Shown here one piece after another: positions 31,485 through 39,622 of a DNA stretch of 64,000 nt. The DNA comes from Plantibacter flavus. GTDB lineage: Bacteria; Actinomycetota; Actinomycetes; Actinomycetales; Microbacteriaceae. The notes under the pieces are model-generated. The model worked only from the letters and a program-made list of their open reading frames with translations. It made no database searches and was not told the origin of the DNA. Numbering within the stretch: the first letter of the stretch is position 1; each line of letters begins with the position of its first letter. The DNA is taken from contig NZ_CP019402.1 of the NCBI RefSeq assembly GCF_002024505.1, forward strand, positions 3,410,001 to 3,474,000, in the 5' to 3' direction. The position numbers and the translations under genes were made by a program.

Positions 31485-32798
31485 TTACTCGCTGGAGGGC
31501 CAGCCGGCTTCGATGTCCTTGAGGACCTGGTCGGTCTCGTCGCCGTTGATCCAGTTCACGAGGCCCTTCCAGAAGGTTCCGGCGCCGACGGCACCGGGCA
31601 TCAGGTCGGAGGCGTCGAAGCGGAACGTGGTCTTCTCGTCCTGCAGGATCTCGATCGCCTGGCTGAGGATCGGGGTCGAGGCGTTCGCCGGGTCGAGGCC
31701 GTTGTTGGCGGAGATGACGCCGCCGAGCTTGACCCGCTTGTTCGCCCACTCAGGGCTCGAGAGGTACTCCTGGACCTTGACGGTGCTCTCATCGTCGCTG
31801 AACGCGCCGACGATCTCGCCACCACCGGTGACAGCGGTCTCGCCCTCCTTGATGCCGGGGGTCACGAAGGCCCACACGTCACCGTCGGGGGCGACGGTCG
31901 CGCCGGCGTCCTCGAGGAAGCCGGAGAAGAACGATGCCTGGTGGTGGAGGGCGCAGGCGCCGGAGGCGAGCGCCGGAGCGACGTCACCGAACTCGGTCGA
32001 GTTGATCGAGGACACGTCGCCGAAGCTCGCGTTCACGTACTCCGGGTTCTTGAGGATCTCGCCGACCGAGTCGAACGCTTCCTTGATCTTCGGGTCGGTG
32101 AACTTGACCTTGTTGGCCACCCAGTCGTCGTAGACGTCCGGGCCCTGCTGGCGCAGGACGAGGTCTTCGATCCAGTCGGTGCCGGGCCAGCCCGAGGCGT
32201 CGCCGGAGCCGAAGCCGGCGCACCACGGTGCGGAACCCGTCTTCTCCTGGATGGTCTTGGTCAGCGTGAGCAGCTCGTCCCAGGTCTTCGGGACCTCGAC
32301 GCCCCACTCCTTGAACTTGGCCGGCTGGTACCAGACGAGGCCCTTGACGCTCGCCATGAGCGGAGCGCCGTAGACGGTGTCGTTGACGGTGCCGTAGGCG
32401 GCCCAGTCCTTCGACCAGTACTTCTCGATGTTCGCCTTGACGCTGTCGGGCGCGGGCTTCAGGTAGTCGCGCTTGGCGAGGTCGGCCAGGAGGCCGGGCT
32501 GCGGGAAGATCGCCAGGTCGGGCGGGTTACCACCCTGGGCGCGGATGCCGATCTGCGACTCGAACTCCTTGGAGGACTCGTACTTGATCGTGATGCCGCT
32601 CTCCTTCTCGAAGTCGGCCCAGCTCTCCTCGAGCAGCTTCGCCTCGGTGTCGGCGATCGTCCCGTAGATGGTGACGGTCTTGTCGTCGTCGCCACCGCCG
32701 CTGCTGCCCGATCCGCCTGAACAAGCGGTGAGCGCGACGCCCGCGACGGCCAGGACGGCCAGCGGCAGGGCCGTCCGGCGGGTCCGAATGAAACTCAT
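31485..32798 (-). CDS. AglE-like alpha-glucoside ABC transporter substrate-binding lipoprotein
   Basis: This is a 437-residue lipoprotein: Arg-rich n-region, hydrophobic core and lipobox ALTAC with the lipidated Cys at about residue 26, then a Gly/Ser linker. The mature part contains KTVTIYGTIADTEAKLL, PPDLAIFPQPGLLADLAKR, PWCAGFGSGDASGWPGTDW and CALHHQASFF, a combination that resembles AglE of alpha-glucoside transporters. AGGAGGA precedes the ATG at 32798. Substrate is inferred (alpha-glucosides such as maltose, trehalose or sucrose) and could differ. Two operator-like sites and a divergent LacI gene lie upstream. Confidence 0.87.
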   Translation of the reverse strand: MSFIRTRRTALPLAVLAVAGVALTACSGGSGSSGGGDDDKTVTIYGTIADTEAKLLEESWADFEKESGITIKYESSKEFESQIGIRAQGGNPPDLAIFPQPGLLADLAKRDYLKPAPDSVKANIEKYWSKDWAAYGTVNDTVYGAPLMASVKGLVWYQPAKFKEWGVEVPKTWDELLTLTKTIQEKTGSAPWCAGFGSGDASGWPGTDWIEDLVLRQQGPDVYDDWVANKVKFTDPKIKEAFDSVGEILKNPEYVNASFGDVSSINSTEFGDVAPALASGACALHHQASFFSGFLEDAGATVAPDGDVWAFVTPGIKEGETAVTGGGEIVGAFSDDESTVKVQEYLSSPEWANKRVKLGGVISANNGLDPANASTPILSQAIEILQDEKTTFRFDASDLMPGAVGAGTFWKGLVNWINGDETDQVLKDIEAGWPSSE

Positions 32799-32888
32799 CT
32801 GTGTCCTCCTCATTGAGTGCTGCAGGTTCGAACGTCTCCAGGGTCGAGCCGTTCCGATGATGCACTGGTGCGGAATCGGTCCGGATGC

Positions 32889-32976
32889 GGAACCGTTTCC
32901 ATGCGCCAAAGTACTTCACCCGGCGACAGGATGCAAGCACGAGAACATAACGAAATAGACAGTGAGAGCGCTCCCA
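32889..32976. promoter_or_regulatory. LacI-type operators between the transporter and its regulator
   Basis: TGAGAGCGCTCCCA (32963-32976) differs at one position from TGGGAGCGCTCCCA, the established operator of the actinobacterial CelR/CebR group of LacI proteins. GGAACCGTTTCC (32889-32900) is a second near-palindrome. Both lie in the 298-bp divergent gap, so one repressor could control both directions. Confidence 0.7.
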
Positions 32977-33096
32977 CCAAAATCACGAGGCCGGGCGGAT
33001 CCTTCGTGCTCCAGTTGTTATGGATCAGTTCCAGTCGGCAGTTCCAGGTCTGTTCCAGATTCGCTATGGTGGTGCTACCCAACGGAGGGAGTCGGC

Positions 33097-34146
33097 ATGA
33101 GTGGTGCCATCAGCGATGTCGCGGCCCTCGCCGGCGTCTCGAAAGCGACGGCCTCGCGAGCGCTCACCGGGCGCGGATACGTGTCGGCCGAGACCCGGGA
33201 ACGGGTCGTGCAGGCCGCAGCCACGATCGGGTACGTCGCCTCGCCCATCGCCGCGAGTCTGTCCACCGGACGCACGCTGGCCATCGGCGTCCTCACCTCG
33301 TTCCTCAACCGCTGGTACTTCGGGGAGGTCCTGGAAGGCGCCGAGGGCGCCCTCCGTGCGCGGGGCTACGACCTGACGCTCCACCATCTGCCGCCCGACT
33401 CCCCGGAGCGCGATCGCATCTTCGACGCCTACCTGACGAACAAGCGCTTCGACGGCATGATCTCGATCGGGATCGAGGCCTCGCAGGACGAGATCGCGCG
33501 ACTGCTCGCCAATCCCCGTCCACTGGTGTCGATCGGCGGCAACATCCGTGGCGGTCACTCCATCAACATCGACGACCAGGCACTCGGCCGTGAGGCGACG
33601 GAACATCTCATCACCCTCGGGCACACGCGCATCGCCCACATCACCGGGCACGACGCGGAACTGCAGACGGACACCGTGCACGGGAGGCGCCTGGCCGGCT
33701 ACCTCGCGGCGATGGAGGATGCCGGACTCACCTCAGCCGTGCACGTCCTGCCCGCCGTCCATTCGTTACCGGGCGGGTACGAGGCCGCGGCGCAGTTGCT
33801 GCGGGACGCGAGGATCCGGCCGACGGCGGTGTTCGCCTCGACGGACGAGGTGGCGATCGGCATCATCATCGCGGCACGTCGCCTCGGGATCACCGTTCCG
33901 GCGGAGCTGTCGGTCATCGGGATCGACGGGCACTCCTACGCGGAGATGTTCGCGCTCACCACCTTCGAGCAGGAGCCCCGCGCGCAGGGACGGCATGCCG
34001 TCGAGATCCTCCTCCAGGACCTGGAGGACGAGCAGCGCGCGCAGGCTCCGGACTCCGCGGACCCGGGCACAACGGTCTCCGAGGTGCGCTGGCCGACCCG
34101 CCTGGTGATCCGACAGACCACGACGCGCCCCGAGCCCGCGGACTAG
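33097..34146 (+). CDS. LacI family regulator of the alpha-glucoside-type transporter
   Basis: This is a 349-residue LacI/GalR repressor with HTH AISDVAALAGVSKATASRAL, hinge ASPIAASLSTGRT and an effector domain with ISIGIEASQDEI and IGIDGHSYAEMFALTTFEQ. The ATG at 33097 lies just after GGAGGG; the frame is open further upstream but without a ribosome-binding site. It is divergent from the AglE-like transporter operon and should bind the TGAGAGCGCTCCCA site in the gap. Effector likely the transported sugar. Confidence 0.88.
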   Translation: MSGAISDVAALAGVSKATASRALTGRGYVSAETRERVVQAAATIGYVASPIAASLSTGRTLAIGVLTSFLNRWYFGEVLEGAEGALRARGYDLTLHHLPPDSPERDRIFDAYLTNKRFDGMISIGIEASQDEIARLLANPRPLVSIGGNIRGGHSINIDDQALGREATEHLITLGHTRIAHITGHDAELQTDTVHGRRLAGYLAAMEDAGLTSAVHVLPAVHSLPGGYEAAAQLLRDARIRPTAVFASTDEVAIGIIIAARRLGITVPAELSVIGIDGHSYAEMFALTTFEQEPRAQGRHAVEILLQDLEDEQRAQAPDSADPGTTVSEVRWPTRLVIRQTTTRPEPAD

Positions 34147-34186
34147 ACGACCCGGCTGCGGTCCCAGCGCGGTGCGCTGGCACGAG

Positions 34187-34246
34187 CGCGCCCCACCGAC
34201 GTGAGCGCGGGCCCCCGGAGGGTCGCGCTCGCGTCGGTGGGGCGCG
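34187..34246. terminator. 60-bp near-palindrome between convergent LacI and MFS genes
   Basis: CGCGCCCCACCGACG and CGTCGGTGGGGCGCG make a 15-bp outer stem, extended inside by GAGCGCG/CGCGCTC after one mismatch. It sits midway between the two gene ends and is a likely bidirectional terminator. Confidence 0.75.
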
Positions 34247-34259
34247 GTGATCGGTCGGA

Positions 34260-35558
34260 TCAGCTCGCGTCGGCTGCGGTGATCGCGATGGCCTCGTCGA
34301 GCTCACTCTCCACCGGGCCGTCGACCCGGGCGAGGTGCTTGCGTCCGAGGACCACGATGAGGACCGCGACGATGAGCGAGCCGGCGGCCACATAGTAGGG
34401 CGCGGCGGGCGAGATGAGCTTCGCGATCTCCGCGGCGGCCGGTGGCGCGATGGCCCCACCGAGGAACCGGACCGACGAGTAGGCCGAGGATGCGACGTTG
34501 CTCGGCAGGTCCGTCGCCTCCATGACCGCCTCGGTCAGCACCGTGTTCATGACGCCGAGCAGCAGCCCACCGACGACGATGCAGACGATGAGGCCGACGG
34601 TGGACTGCACGAGGAGTCCGGCCGCGACGAGGTCGAGTGCCAGCAACGGCAGGACGAGCTTGATCACGGAGGTGCGACGCATCCGGGCCGTGAGCAGCGG
34701 TGCGACGAACACGCTCGTGATCGCCAGCGCGACACCCCACCCGAAGAAGGTGAACCCGAGACCCATCGCATCGAGGCCGAGCGGGAACGGCGAGTATGCG
34801 AGGAGCGTGAAGAAGCCGATGTTGTAGAACAGTGCGGCTGCCGCGAGGATGCCCAGCGACGGGATCGCCAGCGCCCTGAACGGTGCGGACAGCTTGAGCG
34901 GCGCGGGCTTCGGGCCCTCGGTCTTCAGCAGGGTGACGATCGCGATGAACCCGACGGCCATGAGCGTCGCGGTGCCGAAGAACGGCCACTTCCAGCCGAT
35001 GCCGCCGAGGAGACCCCCGAGCAGCGGACCGATCGCGATGCCGAGTCCGAGGGCGGCCTCGTACAGGATGATCGCGTTGGCGCGTCCGCCCGCTGCGGCT
35101 CCGACGATGGTGGCGAGTGCCGTCGAGATGAAGAGCGCGTTGCCGAGGCCCCAGCCGGCCCGGAAGCCGATGACGGCACCGACGGAGTCGGAGAGGCCCG
35201 CGAGGAGCGCGAACAGGACGACGAGCGCGAGTCCGATGAGGAGCGTGCGCTTGGCACCGATCCGGCTCGACAGCCAGCTCGTGAACAGCATCGCCACGCC
35301 GGTGACGAGCAGGTAGCTCGTGAAGAGCATCTCGGCCTGGGTCGGCGTCGCCTGGAGGTCTTCGGCGATCGCGGGCAGGATCGGGTCGACGAGGCCGATG
35401 CCCATGAAGGCGATGACGCTCGCGAAAGCGACCGCCCAGACGGCCTTCGGCTGGTGCAGGATGCCGCCGAGGCCGGCACTGTGGCCTGCGGCGTGGCCGT
35501 GGCTCGACGCTGCGGGGGTGGGCACGGAGGACGTGTGTGCGCTGGTTTCGGCGCTCAT
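34260..35558 (-). CDS. MFS transporter (12-helix efflux type)
   Basis: This is a 432-residue major facilitator with a His/Ser-rich N-terminus (about residues 1-35) and 12 hydrophobic segments starting at VWAVAFASVIAFMGIGLVDP. LSSRIGAKRTLL is motif-A-like, and GFRAGWGLGNALFISTALA follows. Its ATG overlaps the stop of the MarR gene by 4 bp, so the two form a regulator-pump operon. That points to efflux of a compound sensed by the MarR protein. Substrate unknown. Confidence 0.85.
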   Translation of the reverse strand: MSAETSAHTSSVPTPAASSHGHAAGHSAGLGGILHQPKAVWAVAFASVIAFMGIGLVDPILPAIAEDLQATPTQAEMLFTSYLLVTGVAMLFTSWLSSRIGAKRTLLIGLALVVLFALLAGLSDSVGAVIGFRAGWGLGNALFISTALATIVGAAAGGRANAIILYEAALGLGIAIGPLLGGLLGGIGWKWPFFGTATLMAVGFIAIVTLLKTEGPKPAPLKLSAPFRALAIPSLGILAAAALFYNIGFFTLLAYSPFPLGLDAMGLGFTFFGWGVALAITSVFVAPLLTARMRRTSVIKLVLPLLALDLVAAGLLVQSTVGLIVCIVVGGLLLGVMNTVLTEAVMEATDLPSNVASSAYSSVRFLGGAIAPPAAAEIAKLISPAAPYYVAAGSLIVAVLIVVLGRKHLARVDGPVESELDEAIAITAADAS

Positions 35559-36016
35559 GCCGTCAGCTCCGAGGCGACCTCGACGGCCACGCGGGCCTGG
35601 ATGATCTCGACGGTCCTGGCGATCGCGGCGAGGTCGTCGTCCTCGAGGTCGGTGAAAGCCGGCTCCAGGGCGTCGGTGAGCTCGTCGCGCCAGGCGAGGA
35701 GGGCGGCCGTCCCCTTGGGGGCGATGGCGATGAGCCACGCGCGGTGGTCGTCGACGTCGGCGATCCGCTTGATCCAGTCGCGCTCGTCGAGGCTCTGCAC
35801 GAGCTTGGTCATCGTGGGTTGGGACACCCGGCTCTGGCGGGCCAGTTCGCCGACCCGGACGGGGCCGACCGTGGTGAGCACGGAGAGCGTGCGCCAGACG
35901 GCGGGCGATTCGGAGGATCCGGTGGCCTGGGCGGCAAGGCGGGTGAGCCGGTGCGATGCCGTGATGAGGTCGCCGAGGATGGTGTGCAGGGGTGAATGCG
36001 TACGGTTCTCGGTCAT
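35555..36016 (-). CDS. MarR family regulator of the MFS pump
   Basis: This is a 153-residue winged-helix repressor: VRVGELARQSRVSQPTMTKL is the recognition region, and the wing follows with DERDWIKRIADVDDHRAW. The ATG at 36016 is only about 10 nt beyond TATACT (a -10-like box), and a palindrome (ATAGC-TTG-GCTAT, 36033-36045) overlaps the promoter, so autorepression is likely. It overlaps the downstream MFS gene. Confidence 0.87.
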   Translation of the reverse strand: MTENRTHSPLHTILGDLITASHRLTRLAAQATGSSESPAVWRTLSVLTTVGPVRVGELARQSRVSQPTMTKLVQSLDERDWIKRIADVDDHRAWLIAIAPKGTAALLAWRDELTDALEPAFTDLEDDDLAAIARTVEIIQARVAVEVASELTA

Positions 36017-36026
36017 GATGTGACCA

Positions 36027-36048
36027 GTATACATAGCTTGGCTATACA
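36027..36048 (-). promoter_or_regulatory. MarR-type operator and promoter
   Basis: On the minus strand, TATACT follows a TGTATAGCCAAGCTAT sequence. The dyad ATAGC-TTG-GCTAT at 36033-36045 lies immediately upstream of the -10-like box and 17 bp from the start codon, the position expected for repression by the adjacent MarR protein. Confidence 0.6.
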
Positions 36049-36064
36049 CATCCACCCGACCCGT

Positions 36065-36135
36065 CCCCAACGCAGGAGTTCGTCGGCGTGGCGGGCCTCG
36101 GTGGCGCGGCACGCCGAGACACTCCTGAGTTGGGG
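36065..36135. repeat. Inverted-repeat element 7 (71 bp)
   Basis: CCCCAACGCAGGAGT pairs with ACTCCTGAGTTGGGG (14 of 15). GGCACGCCGAGAC precedes the right arm, matching elements 4-6 and 8. It lies between the MarR promoter and a small ORF. Confidence 0.75.
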
Positions 36136-36152
36136 CCGGGGGGCAGGTCGGG

Positions 36153-36296
36153 TCAGCGCATCCAGGTGGTGAAGGACTGGCTGACCCGTGGATCGGGCGG
36201 GTGGGCGTCGCTCGCCCGTTCCGACTCGGTGAAAGCGGATGCGAGCTGGGCTCGGATCCAGGTGATGGTTGCACGCCAGCGTGCATGGGTGTTCAT
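36153..36296 (-). CDS. Possible 47-residue cationic protein
   Basis: This short frame encodes a Trp/Arg/Thr-rich peptide (MNTHARWRATITWIRAQ at the start, SFTTWMR at the end) with GC-rich third codon positions. GGGAGAA lies about 10 nt before the ATG at 36296. It ends 17 bp from inverted-repeat element 7. No family recognised; it could be a chance frame. Confidence 0.4.
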   Translation of the reverse strand: MNTHARWRATITWIRAQLASAFTESERASDAHPPDPRVSQSFTTWMR

Positions 36297-36362
36297 GGTG
36301 GTGGGTTCTCCCGATTCGGGCACCGCACCGACAGCCCCCACTCACCGGGAGCGGAACGACGA

Positions 36363-36420
36363 CGCGGATGCCTGCGTGAACCGTCGACGAACGTCGTCGA
36401 CGGGGTGCAGAGCATCCGCG
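36363..36420. other. Nested palindrome (58 bp) downstream of rplL
   Basis: CGCGGATGC (36363-36371) pairs with GCATCCGCG (36412-36420). Inside, CCGTCGACG (36381-36389) pairs with CGTCGACGG (36395-36403) around AACGT. The two-level structure is unlike a simple terminator and could be a structured RNA or protein site. Confidence 0.5.
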
Positions 36421-36464
36421 TGCATGGAGGGGCGCGACGAATCGCAGGCCCCCCGGTTAACCGA

Positions 36465-36507
36465 CGGAGGGCACCGCTCCCGAACGAATCGGGGGCGATG
36501 CCCTCCG
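36465..36507. other. Second hairpin downstream of rplL
   Basis: CGGAGGGCA (36465-36473) pairs with TGCCCTCCG (36499-36507); the inner GCTCCCG/CGGGGGC stretch extends the stem imperfectly. Together with the neighbouring palindrome it occupies most of the gap 36297-36569, where I see no gene. Confidence 0.45.
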
Positions 36508-36569
36508 ATCACGGATGTCTCTGCCGAGTGCACACAGCACTCGTCTCAGGAAGATCCGCGATCGTCAGC

Positions 36570-36593
36570 GGCGACCGACCGGAGTCGGTCGCC
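36570..36593 (-). terminator. Terminator of the rplJ-rplL operon
   Basis: GGCGACCGAC and GTCGGTCGCC form a perfect 10-bp stem with a CGGA loop, 32 bp beyond the rplL stop codon. Confidence 0.75.
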
Positions 36594-36624
36594 AGCCCAG
36601 TGGTTGTCCCCCGCAGGGGACCGA

Positions 36625-37011
36625 CTACTTGAGCGTGACGGTGGCGCCGGCAGCCTCGAGGGCTTCCTTCGCCTTGTCAGCGGCTTCCTTGTTGGCGCCT
36701 TCGAGGACGGCAGCCGGAGCGCCGTCGACGAGAGCCTTGGCCTCGCCGAGGCCGAGCGAGGTGAGCTCGCGGACCGTCTTGATGACCTGGATCTTCTTGT
36801 CGCCAGCAGCCTCGAGGATGACGTCGAAGTCGGACTTCTCCTCGACCTCTTCAGCAGCAGCGCCGCCGGCAGCAGCCGGGCCGGCAACGGCGACGGGAGC
36901 AGCAGCGGTGACCTCGAAGGTCTCCTCGAACAGCTTGACGAACTCGCTGAGCTCGATGAGCGTGAGCTCCTTGAACGCGTTGATCAGTTCTTCGTTTGAC
37001 AGCTTTGCCAT
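36625..37011 (-). CDS. rplL: 50S ribosomal protein L7/L12
   Basis: This is a 128-residue acidic stalk protein. The N-terminal dimerisation helix begins [17 protein letters not shown], an Ala/Gly/Glu-rich hinge (about residues 35-58) follows, and the C-terminal domain ([20 protein letters not shown], then [13 protein letters not shown]) binds translation factors. It follows rplJ by 78 bp in the same direction. Full length and intact. Confidence 0.97.
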   Translation of the reverse strand: MAKLSNEELINAFKELTLIELSEFVKLFEETFEVTAAAPVAVAGPAAAGGAAAEEVEEKSDFDVILEAAGDKKIQVIKTVRELTSLGLGEAKALVDGAPAAVLEGANKEAADKAKEALEAAGATVTLK

Positions 37012-37089
37012 GATTGTTCTCCTTGTTTCATGCCCTGCAACCGCATCACGCGGCGCACAGGTACGGGGTTGATGGTTCGCGGAACCGAA

Positions 37090-37608
37090 TTACTCGGCCG
37101 CGGACTCCTGCTTCTCGCGCAGCGCCTCGACCGTGCGAACGGCCTTCGAGAGCGGTGCGTTGAAGAGGTAGGCAGCTCCGAACAGCGAGGCCTTGACGGC
37201 GCCGGCGAGCTTCGCCAGCAGCACTTCACGGGACTCGAGGTCGGCGAGCTTGCGCACCTCGTCAGCGGTCAGCGGGTTACCGTCGAAGTAACCGCCCTTG
37301 ACCACGAGGAGAGGGTTTGCCTTGGCGAAGTCACGAAGAGCCTTCGCGACGGTGACCGGGTCACCGTGCACGAATGCGATCGCGGACGGACCGGCGAGCT
37401 CGTCGTCGAACGACGAGATGCCGGCGTTGTTCGCCGCGATCTTGGTCAGCGTGTTCTTCACCACGGCGTAGGTTGCGTCCGCACTGATGCTCTTGCGCAG
37501 GGTCTTGAGCTGAGCAACAGTGAGGCCGCGGTACTCGGTCAGCAGAACGGCGGTCGAGCTCTGGAACTTCTCCGTGAGTTCGGCAACCGAGGCTTCCTTG
37601 TTCGCCAT
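37090..37608 (-). CDS. rplJ: 50S ribosomal protein L10
   Basis: This is a 172-residue protein that anchors L7/L12 to the ribosome. It starts [18 protein letters not shown], contains [17 protein letters not shown] and ends in a helical L7/L12-binding tail ([16 protein letters not shown]). The ATG at 37608 has GGAG upstream; the frame extends into the leader but the extension is not protein-like. Expression is probably controlled by the attenuator in the L10 leader just upstream. Confidence 0.96.
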   Translation of the reverse strand: MANKEASVAELTEKFQSSTAVLLTEYRGLTVAQLKTLRKSISADATYAVVKNTLTKIAANNAGISSFDDELAGPSAIAFVHGDPVTVAKALRDFAKANPLLVVKGGYFDGNPLTADEVRKLADLESREVLLAKLAGAVKASLFGAAYLFNAPLSKAVRTVEALREKQESAAE

Positions 37609-37850
37609 GGCCACTCCTTTTCGAATCTTGAATGCATGCAGCGGAGGCCGCACACACCAACCGCCGGACCGGTGAAGGATTCGGGCATGAAAAAAGCTCC
37701 GGCGCAAGCGCACGGAGCTGGGGAGAGGCGAGCCTCGATCAGATCTTCATACACCTGCGCTGGACGTCTCGTCATGAGAACCTTCGACTGTCTCGTTTGC
37801 ACGCGACAGTGACCGGCGGTCTTTGGTTTCCACAACCATAACACACCCCC
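37609..37850 (-). ncRNA. Ribosomal L10 leader RNA
   Basis: The roughly 240-nt leader of rplJ contains the AAAGACCGCCGGTCA and CAGCGCAGGTGTATGAAG segments typical of actinobacterial L10 leaders, followed by a perfect terminator hairpin with a U-tract. The L10(L12)4 complex is known to bind such leaders and reduce expression. The 5' end is approximate. Confidence 0.75.
37690..37719 (-). terminator. Rho-independent attenuator in the L10 leader
   Basis: On the minus strand, AGCTCCG-T-GCGC-TT-GCGC-CGGAGCT is followed directly by six Ts, the clearest intrinsic terminator of the window. It lies 81 bp before the rplJ start, so it is an attenuator rather than a gene-end signal. Confidence 0.9.
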
Positions 37851-37928
37851 GACCCCGCTCCGACAGGCGTGCTCCGGGCGCTCACGACCGCCCGCCCGGA
37901 TGTCCGAGGCGACCGGCACCATGGAGCC

Positions 37929-39086
37929 ATGATCCAGACGCTCGCCATCTCCGGCTACCGGTCCATCCGAGACACCGTGCTGCCGCTGCACGGCCTCGAC
38001 GTCGTGACCGGCGCGAACGGCACCGGCAAGTCCAACCTCTACCGGGCACTCCGGCTCCTCGCGAGTGCGGGCGACGGCGATGTCGTCGGATCACTCGCCC
38101 GCGACGGCGGGCTCTCCTCGACGCTCTGGGCCGGCCCCGAACACGTGAGTCACGCCATGGTCGACGGCTCCGTCCCGGTCCAGGGCACGCGCCGCTCGGG
38201 GCCGATCAGCCTGCGACTCGGGTTCGCGACCGACACGCTGGGGTATCTCATCGACCTCGGGATCCCGCAGCCGTCCACGACCCTGTTCGGCCGCGACCCC
38301 GAGATCAAGCGGGAGCAGATCTTCGCCGGCGCACTGGCCAAACCGAGCAGCCTGCTCGTCGACCGGCACGGTCCGGCGGTCCGGGTCCGCGACGGGTCGT
38401 GGCGTCCGATCGGTCGAACGCTCGGCACCTCGGAGAGCATCCTCACCGAGTTCTCGGACGCCGACGCGACGCCCGAGGTCCTCCGCGTGCGCGGCCAGGT
38501 GCGCGGCTGGCGGTTCTACGACCAGTTCCGGACCGACCGCGAGGCCCCGGCACGTGCGCCGCAGGTCGGCACGCGGACGCCCGTGCTCGGACACGACGGT
38601 GCCGACCTCGCCGCCGCGGTAGAGACGATCATCGAGTCCGGCGCCCGGGACCGCCTCGACGCCGCCGTCGACGACGCGTTCCCCGGCAGCGTGCTGCGTG
38701 TGCGTGCCGACGACGGGGTGTTCCGGCTGGAGCTCGAACAGCCCGGCATGCTCCGTCCGCTCTCGGCCGGCGAGCTGTCCGACGGCACGCTCCGCTACCT
38801 GTTGCTCGTCGCGGCACTCCTGACCCCTCGCCCGCCCGAGCTCATGGTGCTGAACGAGCCGGAGACGAGCCTGCACGGCGACCTCCTCCCGCAGCTCGCT
38901 CGGCTCATCACCGCGGCGAGCGCCGACACGCAACTCGTGGTCGTGTCCCACGCCCGCCCACTCATCGCGGCCATGCTCGAAGCCGGCGAGGTGCACGAGC
39001 ACCGGCTGGTGAAGCGACTCGGCGAGACGACCGTCGAGGATCAGGGCCTGCTGTCGACGCCCCCGTGGACCTGGCCGTCGCGGTGA
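37929..39086 (+). CDS. AAA family ATPase (AAA_15/OLD-like, RecF-related)
   Basis: This is a 385-residue ATPase. Walker A is GANGTGKS at residues 28-35, and the signature-like AGELSDGTLRYLLLVAAL is followed by Walker B ELMVLNEPETSLHGDLLPQL and QLVVVSHARPLI. There is no attached TOPRIM nuclease domain, unlike OLD proteins. The ATG at 37929 follows GGAG. It diverges from the L10 leader and stands alone, so no partner is implied. Such single-gene ATPases are widespread; a role in DNA maintenance or defence is only a guess. Confidence 0.8.
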   Translation: MIQTLAISGYRSIRDTVLPLHGLDVVTGANGTGKSNLYRALRLLASAGDGDVVGSLARDGGLSSTLWAGPEHVSHAMVDGSVPVQGTRRSGPISLRLGFATDTLGYLIDLGIPQPSTTLFGRDPEIKREQIFAGALAKPSSLLVDRHGPAVRVRDGSWRPIGRTLGTSESILTEFSDADATPEVLRVRGQVRGWRFYDQFRTDREAPARAPQVGTRTPVLGHDGADLAAAVETIIESGARDRLDAAVDDAFPGSVLRVRADDGVFRLELEQPGMLRPLSAGELSDGTLRYLLLVAALLTPRPPELMVLNEPETSLHGDLLPQLARLITAASADTQLVVVSHARPLIAAMLEAGEVHEHRLVKRLGETTVEDQGLLSTPPWTWPSR

Positions 39087-39110
39087 GCGTCAGGCCCCGG
39101 TGACCGCCGG

Positions 39111-39521
39111 CTAGGCGCGGTCGACCTGCTTGCCCAGGTAGCGGTCCGAGCCGTAGCTGAGGATGAAGAAGCCGATCAGCTGGAACAGGATGAGCCCGAA
39201 GATCCGGAACACGGTGCCCTTGTCGAACTGCTTGCCGATGTGCCAACCGACGATCCAGCCGAACACGATGTTCACGAGCGGGATGAAGTAGAGGATGGTC
39301 GCCGCGCCCGTGAAGCCGGCGAGTTTGACGACGACGTACCAGTTGTAGATCGGGATGATCGCGGTCCAGCCGGAGCGGCCCGACTTCTCGAACATGCCCC
39401 ACACGGAGGCGACGAACAGGGCGTAGCCGATGATGCCGCCGAAGACGTTGGCGGGGGCGTTCATGAACTCGATGGCGGCCCGACCGTTGTCGTCCGCGGC
39501 GAGCAGGATGGTGTCGAACAC
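39111..39521 (-). CDS. DUF5684 membrane protein
   Basis: This is a 136-residue protein with about four membrane helices. The motif KSGRSGWTAIIPIYNWYVVVK is interrupted by hydrophobic stretches and followed by ILYFIPLVNIVFGWIVGWHIGK, as in DUF5684 proteins found in actinobacteria and linked in some annotations to signal-peptidase neighbourhoods. The GTG at 39521 follows AAGGAG. It ends 24 bp from the convergent ATPase gene. Function unknown. Confidence 0.75.
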   Translation of the reverse strand: MFDTILLAADDNGRAAIEFMNAPANVFGGIIGYALFVASVWGMFEKSGRSGWTAIIPIYNWYVVVKLAGFTGAATILYFIPLVNIVFGWIVGWHIGKQFDKGTVFRIFGLILFQLIGFFILSYGSDRYLGKQVDRA

Positions 39522-39622
39522 GGTGGTGGCGCTCCTTGTCGTCGTCGCGGTCGGCCGACCGCCTCATCCGACGAATGTAGCGTGCGGGTCACACCGCGGA
39601 CCAGCGGGTGTCCCGCTGACGC

